In this document: positions 9,027 through 15,837 of the stretch, in pieces
Layout: each line of letters starts with the position of its first letter
Position numbering within the stretch: position 1 is the stretch's first letter
Source of the DNA: Mesorhizobium terrae
GTDB taxonomy: Bacteria; Pseudomonadota; Alphaproteobacteria; Rhizobiales; Rhizobiaceae
NCBI RefSeq assembly: GCF_008727715.1
Contig: NZ_CP044218.1
Location: 2,559,501 to 2,623,500, forward strand
Length of the DNA stretch: 64,000 bases
Direction: 5' to 3'
The notes under the pieces: generated by a model
Database searches by the model: none
Seen by the model: the letters and a program-made list of their open reading frames with translations, nothing else
Told to the model about the DNA's origin: nothing
Made by a program: the position numbers and the translations under genes

Positions 9027-9050
9027 TTCTCACCCCGCAAGGGGAGAAGG
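9027..9050. repeat. Single hairpin of repeat family A
   Basis: TTCTCACCCCGCAAGGGGAGAA is one imperfect hairpin of the family inserted in polA. It lies in the leader upstream of the YeaQ-like gene, directly after the palindromes at 8902-9006. Confidence 0.5.
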
Positions 9051-9164
9051 GGCGCCACCCCATGCTTGGCTTTTCCCCGCAGGTTGAATTATCGTTCCGG
9101 CATTGCAACCGGGGCCTGATTCGCAGCTTCGGCGCGTTTCAGCCCATGTTCCGGAGGGAATGTC

Positions 9165-9419
9165 ATGGGTGTCGAAAGTCTGATTGTCTTCCTCGTCATC
9201 GGCGCGGTCGCCGGCTGGCTGGCCGGCCTGATCGTCAAGGGCTTCGGCTTCGGCCTGATCGGCAACATCGTCGTCGGTATCGTCGGCGCCTTCATCGCCG
9301 GCTGGCTGTTTCCGAGACTGGGCATCAGCCTGGGCGGCGGCATCATCGCCTCGATCATCCACGCCGCCATCGGCGCGATCATCCTTCTGGTGCTGATCCG
9401 GCTGGTCAAGCAGGCTTGA
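9165..9419 (+). CDS. GlsB/YeaQ/YmgE family membrane protein
   Basis: An 84-residue inner-membrane protein made of three hydrophobic Gly-rich segments (about 5-22, 30-48 and 56-78). The conserved GAVAGWLAGLIVKG and the closing Gly/Ile-rich helix are typical of the transglycosylase-associated GlsB/YeaQ/YmgE family, which is linked to envelope and general stress but has no proven biochemical role. The ribosome site CGGAGGG precedes the ATG at 9165. It converges on the DUF982 gene at 9575. Confidence 0.88.
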   Translation: MGVESLIVFLVIGAVAGWLAGLIVKGFGFGLIGNIVVGIVGAFIAGWLFPRLGISLGGGIIASIIHAAIGAIILLVLIRLVKQA

Positions 9420-9501
9420 CCAGGTCCAGCAGGCTTGACCGGGTCAACTAGGCTCGACGTACCCAACACGGCCTGACGCGCCAGTCGCGCAGGCCGATCG
9501 C

Positions 9502-9525
9502 TTCCAGGAAGCGCGCTTCCTGGAA
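9502..9525. repeat. Perfect 24-bp palindrome
   Basis: TTCCAGGAAGCG is followed directly by its reverse complement CGCTTCCTGGAA, a 12-bp cruciform arm without a loop. It lies between two convergent genes. There is no T-run on either side, so a terminator role is unproven. Confidence 0.6.
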
Positions 9526-9574
9526 ATGCTCTTCAGCAAAACCGGCTGTCCCCGTGGCAGGCAGGCCCGACCCC

Positions 9575-9880
9575 TCAGGCGCTGCGGCGCATCGGCCGTT
9601 CGTGGCTGTGGTCGACCGCGTATGGGCCCATTCTGTCATCGACGACCATGCCGCTGATGCGGATGAAGCCGGCGAAAGATCTGCGGGCGTCGTCAGCGCT
9701 CAGCTGACCGGCCTCGGCGGCGAGGCAGCAGTTCAGCGCGCAATTGTAGACCGGCCCGCGGCGACCCGCCGGCCACGCCCGCAGAAACGCGGTCGCTTCC
9801 TCGACACTGTCAATTTCCTTCATCGGATGACCCGGGCCGTGCGAAAGGCGGACCGGCACGACAAACTGCAGGCGGTTCAT
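9575..9880 (-). CDS. DUF982 family protein
   Basis: A 101-residue protein of the DUF982 family, small proteins abundant in rhizobia. Family features are the VEEATAFLRAWPAGRRGPVY stretch and the following ALNCCLAAEAGQLSADDAR helix. Function is unknown. The ATG at 9880 has a strong GGGAGG ribosome site. A promoter TTGTTC-N16-TATAGT (9948-9943 and 9926-9921) lies about 40 bases upstream. The candidate EcfG-driven sRNA ends just upstream of that promoter, so read-through could add stress control. A second DUF982 gene is at 38321. Confidence 0.8.
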   Translation of the reverse strand: MNRLQFVVPVRLSHGPGHPMKEIDSVEEATAFLRAWPAGRRGPVYNCALNCCLAAEAGQLSADDARRSFAGFIRISGMVVDDRMGPYAVDHSHERPMRRSA

Positions 9881-9920
9881 GGACTACCTCCCAAACAGTC
9901 AGAACGTTTTGATTAGGGCC

Positions 9921-9948
9921 ACTATACTCCAGCATGAGGGCCGAACAA
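9921..9948 (-). promoter_or_regulatory. Sigma-70-type promoter for the DUF982 gene
   Basis: On the minus strand, -35 TTGTTC (9948-9943) and -10 TATAGT (9926-9921) are 16 bases apart. They point into the DUF982 gene with a leader of about 35 nt. Confidence 0.45.
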
Positions 9949-9981
9949 AGGCTCCGTGTCGCAAGAGTGATGTGTGGATTT

Positions 9982-10025
9982 AAAAATTGAACGGCCCGTC
10001 GCAGGGGGTGTTGCGGCGGGCCGTT
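9982..10025 (-). terminator. Rho-independent terminator of the candidate sRNA
   Basis: Arms AACGGCCCGCCGCA and TGCGACGGGCCGTT form a 14-bp stem with one mismatch. On the minus strand the stem is followed by CAATTTTT. No protein gene ends here on that strand. Confidence 0.7.
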
Positions 10026-10081
10026 GCAGAGCATGGAGGGACATGCCTGACTTCGAGTGGGATGAGAATCCCCAGGAAGCG
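9982..10081 (-). ncRNA. Candidate EcfG-dependent small RNA
   Basis: A predicted RNA of about 100 nt on the minus strand. It begins near 10081 below an EcfG-type promoter and ends at a strong terminator (9990-10025 plus T-run). In the middle a perfect hairpin GCATG/CATGC (10046-10031) displays the loop TCCCTC, complementary to a Shine-Dalgarno sequence. The terminator loop is also C-rich (ACACCCCC). This architecture resembles GsrN of Caulobacter, a sigma-T-dependent C-rich-loop sRNA, but sequence homology cannot be judged here. No convincing protein is encoded on either strand. Confidence 0.5.
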
Positions 10082-10087
10082 CCCACT

Positions 10088-10112
10088 AACGGTGGCGGTC
10101 GAACAAGGTTCC
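10088..10112 (-). promoter_or_regulatory. EcfG (general stress sigma) promoter
   Basis: On the minus strand GGAAC (10112-10108) and CGTT (10091-10088) are separated by exactly 16 bases. This matches the alphaproteobacterial EcfG consensus GGAAC-N16/17-CGTT. It points toward the candidate sRNA and, beyond its terminator, the DUF982 gene. Confidence 0.6.
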
Positions 10113-10188
10113 GATACGTTCGATCACGAAAGAGTTATATAGTCTGTTTTTGCAGAGTAGTTGACGGCTGCCGTCTGCGGTTCCGGCA

Positions 10189-10216
10189 TGAAAAACCCGC
10201 CCCGGCGAACCGGGAC
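10189..10216 (-). terminator. Rho-independent terminator after the small secreted protein gene
   Basis: On the minus strand CCGCCCGTCCCGG, a TTCG loop and CCGGGGCGGG form a tight stem followed by TTTTTC. It lies about 40 bases past the stop codon of the 10255-10494 gene. Confidence 0.85.
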
Positions 10217-10254
10217 GGGCGGCAAACGTCTTGAATGTTCTCTAGATGATCGCG

Positions 10255-10494
10255 TCAGCAGCCGGCGCAGGCTCCTTTGCTGGGGGTGCCGACAGGGCCC
10301 TGGCCGCTGGGCTTGCCGGAGCTGGACGTGCCCGTATGCGAGCGCGTGCCCTTGGAACCCGCGGTGAGCAGGACATCGCCCTGTCCGGTCGCTTGCACCG
10401 ACGGTTTCGGTCCATTGCCCATCATCGGCGCGGCGGCGAAAGCTGCTCCCGACAGCATCAGCGACGCGATGGCCGCAGCCATAATCGTCTTCAT
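10255..10494 (-). CDS. Small secreted/periplasmic protein of unknown function
   Basis: A 79-residue protein with a clear signal peptide (MKTIMAAAIASLMLSGAAFA, cleavage after AFA). The mature part is low complexity, rich in Gly, Ser, Thr and Pro, with repeated GTS/SGK motifs, and ends KGACAGC with two Cys residues close to the C-terminus. I do not recognise a family. The ribosome site GAAGGGAAA sits seven bases before the ATG at 10494, and a strong terminator follows the gene, both supporting a real, separately expressed gene. Export by Sec is likely; the twin Cys could form a disulfide or bind metal. Confidence 0.7.
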   Translation of the reverse strand: MKTIMAAAIASLMLSGAAFAAAPMMGNGPKPSVQATGQGDVLLTAGSKGTRSHTGTSSSGKPSGQGPVGTPSKGACAGC

Positions 10495-10809
10495 GATCTT
10501 TCCCTTCATCACTTGGCCCAGGGCCATCCATGGCGCTGAGCAGGCGCCGATGGCGCCGTGTCGCGCCCGCGCCTTCGACGCGACACCGGCGCCTTCAATG
10601 AACGGCCTATGAGGCCGGGCACATACGGCAAATGACGTATTTTTGGGCAACGCCCGCGCCTGGTCGGCCGTGTGGTTACCAGACGATAAAGAGCCGGAAG
10701 GACGGTGGATTGTTTGTTCCCGCCGGCGCCAGGGTCGAAGTTCTGCCGGCATTCAACAGGTGGTTTGACCTTAACCCTTTGATTTTCCTTTGTTTCGATT
10801 TTTAGGCTC
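10495..10809. other. Intergenic region between divergent genes
   Basis: About 390 bases separate the small secreted protein gene (minus) from the penicillin-binding protein gene (plus). Besides the CtrA box at 10810-10824 I see no coding sequence, no strong hairpin with a T-run and no repeat shared with other regions. TTGACC near 10763 could be part of a promoter for the downstream gene. Confidence 0.5.
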
Positions 10810-10824
10810 TTAACGCGCCCTTAA
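10810..10824 (+). promoter_or_regulatory. CtrA-type binding box
   Basis: TTAA-CGCGCCC-TTAA matches the full CtrA consensus TTAA-N7-TTAA. It lies 57 bases upstream of the penicillin-binding protein start. CtrA is the master cell-cycle regulator of alphaproteobacteria. Confidence 0.55.
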
Positions 10825-10881
10825 ACCGCCGTATCTACTCTGCAACGGGAGCGCCATCGGCATCGGGACTATCGGCAGCGC

Positions 10882-13113
10882 ATGGCGGACCGCAGGGACA
10901 GACGCATCGAACCCAGCTTCGAGGGGACGGCGAAAACGCCTGCCTCGGCTGGTTTTTCGGTCGGTGAAGAGGATCGCGTCGTGCCGGGAAACCGGAAATC
11001 CTCCAAAAAGCGTGGCAGCGCCAAGGCGAAGGCGGCCCGTGGCGGCCGGCGCAAGCGCGGCCGCATGGGGCTGTTGGCCAGGCTCGTCTACTGGTGTTTC
11101 GTGCTGGCCATCTGGGGCGGCATCGCCGGTGCCGGCATCGTCATCTATTACGGCGCCAAGATGCCGGCGGCGACGACCTGGAGCGTGCCGGACCGCGCCC
11201 CCAACATCAAGATCGTCGATGTCGAGGGCCAGCTTGTCGCCAACCGCGGCATGAGCGGCGGCGAGGCCGTCGGCCTCAACGAGATGTCGCGTTATATTCC
11301 CGAGGCCGTCATCGCCATCGAGGACCGGCGCTTCTATTCGCATTACGGCATCGACCCGATCGGCTTTTCCCGCGCCGTGTTCACCAACCTTCTCGGCGGG
11401 CGTCTGCGCCAGGGCGGTTCGACGCTGACCCAGCAGCTTGCCAAGAATCTGTTCCTGACGCCGGACCGCACCTTGGAGCGCAAGGTGCAGGAGGTGCTTC
11501 TGGCGATCTGGCTGGAGCACAAGCACACCAAGGACCAGATCCTCGAAATGTACCTGAACCGGGTCTATTTCGGCTCCGGAGCGCATGGCGTCGAGGCGGC
11601 GTCGCGCCGTTATTTCGGCAAGAGCGCCCGCGACGTGACCCTGTCGGAAGCAGCACTCCTGGCCGGCCTGCTCAAGGCGCCGTCGCGCTTTTCGCCGGCG
11701 CGCGACCCGAAGGCAGCCGAGGGCAGGGCGCAGGTCGTGCTGGGCGTGATGCGCGACGAAGGCATGATCAGCGACAAGGAGCTGAAGACGGCGATGGCGG
11801 CACCCGCGGTGCGCGCGCCGTCCTACTGGACCGGATCCGAAAACTATGTCGCCGACACCGTGGTGGAGGAACTGCCGGACCTGATCGGCGACGTGCGTGG
11901 CGACGTCGTGGTCGAAACCACGATCGACATGAACTTGCAGAAGCTCGCCGAGAAATCGATCCGCGAGCTGATCGACGCCAATGGCAAGAAGCTCAATGTC
12001 AGCCAGGGCGCGCTGGTGTCGATCGACAATTCGGGCGCGGTGCGCGCCATGGTCGGCGGCTACGACTACGCGACCAGCCAGTTCAACCGCGCCTCGGAAG
12101 CGCGCCGCCAGCCGGGTTCAGCCTTCAAGCCCTTCGTCTACATGACGGCGCTGGAGGCCGGCCGCACGCCCGACAGCGTCCGCAACGACGCGCCGATCCG
12201 CATCGGCAACTGGTCGCCCGACAATTTCAAGGGCAAATATTACGGCAAGGTCACGCTGGCGACGGCATTGGCGAAGTCGCTCAACTCGGTCGCGGCGCAG
12301 CTCACCATGGAAGTCGGGCCGAACGCCGTCATCGACACGGCGCATCGCATGGGCATCCAGTCCGACCTGCAGAACAACACGGCGATCGCGCTCGGCACCT
12401 CGGAAGTGACGCCGCTGGAACTGACCTCGGCCTATGTGCCTTTCGCCAATGGCGGCTACCGGCCGGACGTGCATTTCGTGCGCCGCATCACCGACGGCAA
12501 CGGCAAGGTGCTCTACCAGGCCAAGGAAGCGACCGCGCCGCGCGTGGCCCGCACCGAGATCATCGGCATGATGAATTCGATGATGTCGGGTACGGTCGAG
12601 GTCGGCACCGCCAAAAAGGCGGCTTTCGGCTGGCCGTCGGCCGGCAAGACCGGCACCAGCCAGAATTCGCGCGACGCTTGGTTCGTCGGCTATACGGCCA
12701 ACCTGACCACGGGTGTCTGGTTCGGCAACGATGACGGAACGGCGATGAAGAACGTCACCGGCGGCGCGCTGCCGGCGCAGGCCTGGCACGAATTCATGAT
12801 GGCCGCGCATGAGGGCGTGCCGGTGAAGCCGCTGCCCGGCACCTGGCGCTCGACGCCGTCCGACGCGATCGTGCAGGACGACATCCCGCTCAACATCGAA
12901 CCGCCGGCGCCGATACCCGGTCAGGCGGTGCCGACGGCTTCGGCCTCCCAGCCGCAGCGGGCGGTGCGCCAGGCCGGCCAGCGGAACGGCGTTGCCATGC
13001 CAAGCGACGACGGCAGCACCGCTTCGATCGATCATCCGGTGCCGCCGGGCGATGTCGGCGGGCCGACGAAGAAGCGCGGAACCTCGATCCTCGACATATT
13101 GGGCGGCGGCTGA
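10882..13113 (+). CDS. Class A penicillin-binding protein (PBP1A family)
   Basis: A 743-residue bifunctional cell-wall synthase acting in the periplasm. A basic cytoplasmic N-terminus is followed by one membrane anchor (about 64-90). The GT51 glycosyltransferase shows EDRRFYSHYGIDP (about 151), QGGSTLTQQLAKNL and ILEMYLNRVYFG. The transpeptidase has all three catalytic motifs: SxxK in GSAFKPFVY (about 412), SxN in KSLNS (about 465) and KTGTS (about 588). The C-terminal 100 residues are Pro/Ala-rich and probably disordered. A CtrA box upstream suggests cell-cycle control of expression. Confidence 0.95.
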   Translation: MADRRDRRIEPSFEGTAKTPASAGFSVGEEDRVVPGNRKSSKKRGSAKAKAARGGRRKRGRMGLLARLVYWCFVLAIWGGIAGAGIVIYYGAKMPAATTWSVPDRAPNIKIVDVEGQLVANRGMSGGEAVGLNEMSRYIPEAVIAIEDRRFYSHYGIDPIGFSRAVFTNLLGGRLRQGGSTLTQQLAKNLFLTPDRTLERKVQEVLLAIWLEHKHTKDQILEMYLNRVYFGSGAHGVEAASRRYFGKSARDVTLSEAALLAGLLKAPSRFSPARDPKAAEGRAQVVLGVMRDEGMISDKELKTAMAAPAVRAPSYWTGSENYVADTVVEELPDLIGDVRGDVVVETTIDMNLQKLAEKSIRELIDANGKKLNVSQGALVSIDNSGAVRAMVGGYDYATSQFNRASEARRQPGSAFKPFVYMTALEAGRTPDSVRNDAPIRIGNWSPDNFKGKYYGKVTLATALAKSLNSVAAQLTMEVGPNAVIDTAHRMGIQSDLQNNTAIALGTSEVTPLELTSAYVPFANGGYRPDVHFVRRITDGNGKVLYQAKEATAPRVARTEIIGMMNSMMSGTVEVGTAKKAAFGWPSAGKTGTSQNSRDAWFVGYTANLTTGVWFGNDDGTAMKNVTGGALPAQAWHEFMMAAHEGVPVKPLPGTWRSTPSDAIVQDDIPLNIEPPAPIPGQAVPTASASQPQRAVRQAGQRNGVAMPSDDGSTASIDHPVPPGDVGGPTKKRGTSILDILGGG

Positions 13114-13152
13114 GGCGCCGCCGGCGGGCAGCTCCTTCGGAGTGCCTTTGCT

Positions 13153-13617
13153 CTAGCGGGCAGTCCCTTCACGGCCGCTCAGCCTGGCCAGTATCGACAC
13201 GAGCTGCGGCGCCATCAGGCCGATTTCGTCGAGATGCATGCTGGAGAGCGAGAGCAGGCGCTTTTCGCCCTCCGGCGTCAGCGACAACAGCACGCGCCGG
13301 CCGTCATTCGGATCCTGCCGGCGCTTGACCAGGCCCGCTTCCTCCAGCCGGTTGGCGAGTTCGGCGGCGGTGTGATGACGCACCAACAGCCGTGTCGCCA
13401 GCTCGCCCACGGACAGGCCGTCGCCTTCGCCCAGCCCCTTGATGGTGAGGATGGCCTGATGCTGCTGGGCGGTCAGGCCGGCCTCGCCGGCCGCCGTTTC
13501 GCTGAAGGCCAGGAACTTTCGGATCGCATAGCGGAATTCGGCCAGCGAACGATAGTCGACCTCGCCCGGGTCGGCCGGATTGGGCCGTACGGAGCCCGGC
13601 TCGGTTTTTTTGATCAC
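13153..13617 (-). CDS. MarR-family transcriptional regulator
   Basis: A 154-residue winged-helix regulator. The HTH region LSVGELATRLLVRHHTAAEL and the wing KRRQDPNDGRRVLLSLTPEG are textbook MarR. It is divergent from the ClC transporter gene, with only 66 bases between the two starts. That gap holds a 21-bp perfect inverted repeat (13640-13660), so it most likely represses both itself and the transporter and responds to an unknown small ligand. The start at 13617 gives MIKKTEPGSVRPN; internal alternatives would trim the N-terminus without touching the HTH. Confidence 0.92.
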   Translation of the reverse strand: MIKKTEPGSVRPNPADPGEVDYRSLAEFRYAIRKFLAFSETAAGEAGLTAQQHQAILTIKGLGEGDGLSVGELATRLLVRHHTAAELANRLEEAGLVKRRQDPNDGRRVLLSLTPEGEKRLLSLSSMHLDEIGLMAPQLVSILARLSGREGTAR

Positions 13618-13639
13618 CGGATCGTTTCCTTTCCTGAAA

Positions 13640-13660
13640 TTATATCGTAGTGCGATATAA
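13640..13660. promoter_or_regulatory. Palindromic operator for the MarR regulator
   Basis: Arms TTATATCG and CGATATAA flank a 5-base centre (TAGTG). The site lies in the 66-bp gap between the marR-like and ClC genes, where it would overlap both promoters. Size and symmetry fit MarR-family operators. Confidence 0.75.
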
Positions 13661-13683
13661 ACTCATCAGCGATTGAAGCCCAT

Positions 13684-15546
13684 ATGCCTATATCCACCCA
13701 GACCGACAAGCCAGCCGAAGCCACGCGCGCCCGGCCGCTCCCGCCTTCGGCCCAGCACGCCCTGCCGCGACCCGGCGACTTCACCGCCGACACGCGCGTG
13801 CTGATGCTGATGGCGGTCGCTGTCGTCGTCGGCACGGCGGCGGTCGGCACGGCCTGGGTTCTGCTCAGGCTGATCACGCTCTGCACCAACATCGCCTATT
13901 ACGGTCGGCTGTCACTGGAAGCGTTGCCGATCTCCGGTTCGCCGCTCGGCTGGGGGATGGTGGTCGTGCCGGTGGTCGGCTGCCTGATCATCGGCCTGAT
14001 GGCGCGGTTCGGCTCGGAAAAGATCCGCGGCCACGGCATACCCGAGGCGATCGAGGCTATCCTGATCGGCAAGAGCCGCATCAGCGCCAAGGTCGCGGTG
14101 CTGAAGCCGCTGTCCTCGGCGATCTCGATCGGCACCGGCGGCCCGTTCGGCGCGGAAGGCCCGATCATCATGACCGGCGGCGCCGTCGGCTCGCTGATCG
14201 CGCAGACGATCCATTTGAGTTCCGGCGAACGCAAGGCGCTCTTGGTGGCGGGCGCCGCTGCCGGCATGACCGCGATCTTCGGCACGCCGCTTGCCGCCGT
14301 GCTTCTGGCGGTGGAGTTGCTCCTGTTCGAATGGAAACCGCGCAGCTTCCTGCCCGTCGTCGTTGCCGCGGCGGTGGCGGCAGCCGAACGCACGCTGCTG
14401 CTCGACCCGGCGCCGCTGTTTGCCTATGCCGGCCAGATGGCGCCCTCGGTGCCGGCCTTCCTGTCGTGGATGTCCGTCGGGCTGATCATGGGGCTGGGCT
14501 CCGGCCTGCTGACAGCGATGGTCTATGGCTCGGAGGACCTGTTCCAGAAACTTCCGATCCATTGGATGTGGTGGCCGATGATCGGTGGCCTCGTCGTCGG
14601 CATCGGCGGGCTGATCGAGCCGTCGGCGCTCGGCGTCGGCTACGACAACATCCGCCATCTCCTGTCCGGCGACCTCGTCTTCAAGGCGGCGCTGCTGCTT
14701 CTGGTGGTGAAAGCCATCATCTGGGCGGTGGCGCTGGGGTCCGGCACGTCGGGCGGCGTGCTGGCGCCATTGCTGATCTTCGGCGGCGCGCTCGGCGCCT
14801 TGCTGACGCCGATGCTGCCGCAGGCCGATGTCGGTTTCTGGGCGTTGCTCGGCATGGCTGCCATGATGGGCGGTACCATGCGCGCGCCGCTGACGGCAAC
14901 GCTGTTCGGCGTCGAGCTGACGGGCGACCAGCACGCGCTGCTGCCTCTGTTGATTGCCTGCGCCATCGCCTACGCCACCACGGTGCTGCTGCTCAAGCGT
15001 TCGATCCTGACGGAGAAGATCGCCCGGCGCGGCCTGCACATCACGCGCGAATACCAGGCCGATCCCTTCGAGCAGACCTGGGTCAAGGACGTGATGGTGA
15101 AGGAACCGGACGCGGTCGACGCGTCATGGAGCGTCGGCCAGACGATCGATTATTTCATGAGCACCGAGCACCGCCACAAGAGCTATCCCGTCGTCACCGA
15201 GGACGGCGTCGTCATCGCCATGGTCTCACGCGGCGACGTGCTGGCCTGGTTTGGCCAAAATCAGGCGCCCGATCGCGAGGCGATCCTCGAGGACGTGCTC
15301 GACCCGAACCTTTTGTTCGGCAGCCCGAACGAACTGGTCGGCCATCTCGCCGACCGCATGGCCGAAAGCGGCATCGGCCGGGTTCCGGTAGTGGATGCCG
15401 CGGGCAGGCTGGTCGGCCTCGTCGCCCGCAAGGATCTTTTGGCGGCACGGGCGCGCCGCACCGCCGAGGAGCGCGACCGCGCCAGGCTGCTTGTGGGACA
15501 GCGGAAGGTCGGCCGGGTCGAGAAGGCAAAGACGGTCAGGCCTTAG
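13684..15546 (+). CDS. ClC-family chloride channel/antiporter with CBS domains
   Basis: A 620-residue ClC transporter moving chloride across the inner membrane, probably as a Cl-/H+ exchanger. Selectivity motifs are GHGIPEAIEA (about 115), GPFGAEGPII (about 153) and GSGTSGGVLAPLL (about 352). About ten to twelve hydrophobic helices run from residue 40 to 440. Two CBS domains follow (about 455-520 and 545-600: VKDVMVKEPDAV and GRVPVVDAAGRLVGLVARKD), which usually bind adenosyl ligands and gate transport. The start ATG at 13684 gives MPISTQTDKP. Expression is likely set by the divergent MarR protein. A repeat pair follows the stop codon. Confidence 0.94.
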   Translation: MPISTQTDKPAEATRARPLPPSAQHALPRPGDFTADTRVLMLMAVAVVVGTAAVGTAWVLLRLITLCTNIAYYGRLSLEALPISGSPLGWGMVVVPVVGCLIIGLMARFGSEKIRGHGIPEAIEAILIGKSRISAKVAVLKPLSSAISIGTGGPFGAEGPIIMTGGAVGSLIAQTIHLSSGERKALLVAGAAAGMTAIFGTPLAAVLLAVELLLFEWKPRSFLPVVVAAAVAAAERTLLLDPAPLFAYAGQMAPSVPAFLSWMSVGLIMGLGSGLLTAMVYGSEDLFQKLPIHWMWWPMIGGLVVGIGGLIEPSALGVGYDNIRHLLSGDLVFKAALLLLVVKAIIWAVALGSGTSGGVLAPLLIFGGALGALLTPMLPQADVGFWALLGMAAMMGGTMRAPLTATLFGVELTGDQHALLPLLIACAIAYATTVLLLKRSILTEKIARRGLHITREYQADPFEQTWVKDVMVKEPDAVDASWSVGQTIDYFMSTEHRHKSYPVVTEDGVVIAMVSRGDVLAWFGQNQAPDREAILEDVLDPNLLFGSPNELVGHLADRMAESGIGRVPVVDAAGRLVGLVARKDLLAARARRTAEERDRARLLVGQRKVGRVEKAKTVRP

Positions 15547-15552
15547 ACGCAG

Positions 15553-15753
15553 GTCCCTTCTCCCCTTGTGGGAGAAGGTGGCCGAGCCGAAGGCGAGGTC
15601 GGATGAGGGGTGCTGGACGGAGTACAACCTTACTCATTCGCAAACCAACATCGGGTGGGATGCTAGACGGTGCATGGCCCCATTTCTTCCAACACCCCTC
15701 ATCCGTCTCGGCGCTACGCGCCGATCCACCTTCTCCCGCAAGGGGAGAAGGGA
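15553..15753. repeat. Repeat family A, inverted pair
   Basis: The left arm (from CCCTTCTCCCCTTGTGGGAG to GGATGAGGGGTG) and the right arm (CACCCCTCATCC to CTTCTCCCGCAAGGGGAGAA) are inverted copies facing each other around a unique spacer of about 75 bases. They occupy the gap between two convergent genes, where they could also act as a bidirectional transcription barrier. Confidence 0.75.
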
Positions 15754-15837
15754 CGCGCTGCCACATCTGCCACGACATGCGGCAGCCCGCTTTGAGGGGA
15801 GGAGGAGCGAGCCTGGACAGATCGTCCATAGCAAGCT

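Noticed and set aside
10043..10234. Possible BrnT toxin gene (starts MPDFEWDE)
   Set aside because: Only the first eight residues resemble BrnT; the rest does not, no brnA antitoxin follows, and the region is better explained by the minus-strand sRNA and terminators.
13114..13152. Terminator between the penicillin-binding protein and MarR genes
   Set aside because: The stem (CTCC-TTCG-GGAG) is only four pairs and lacks a real T-run.
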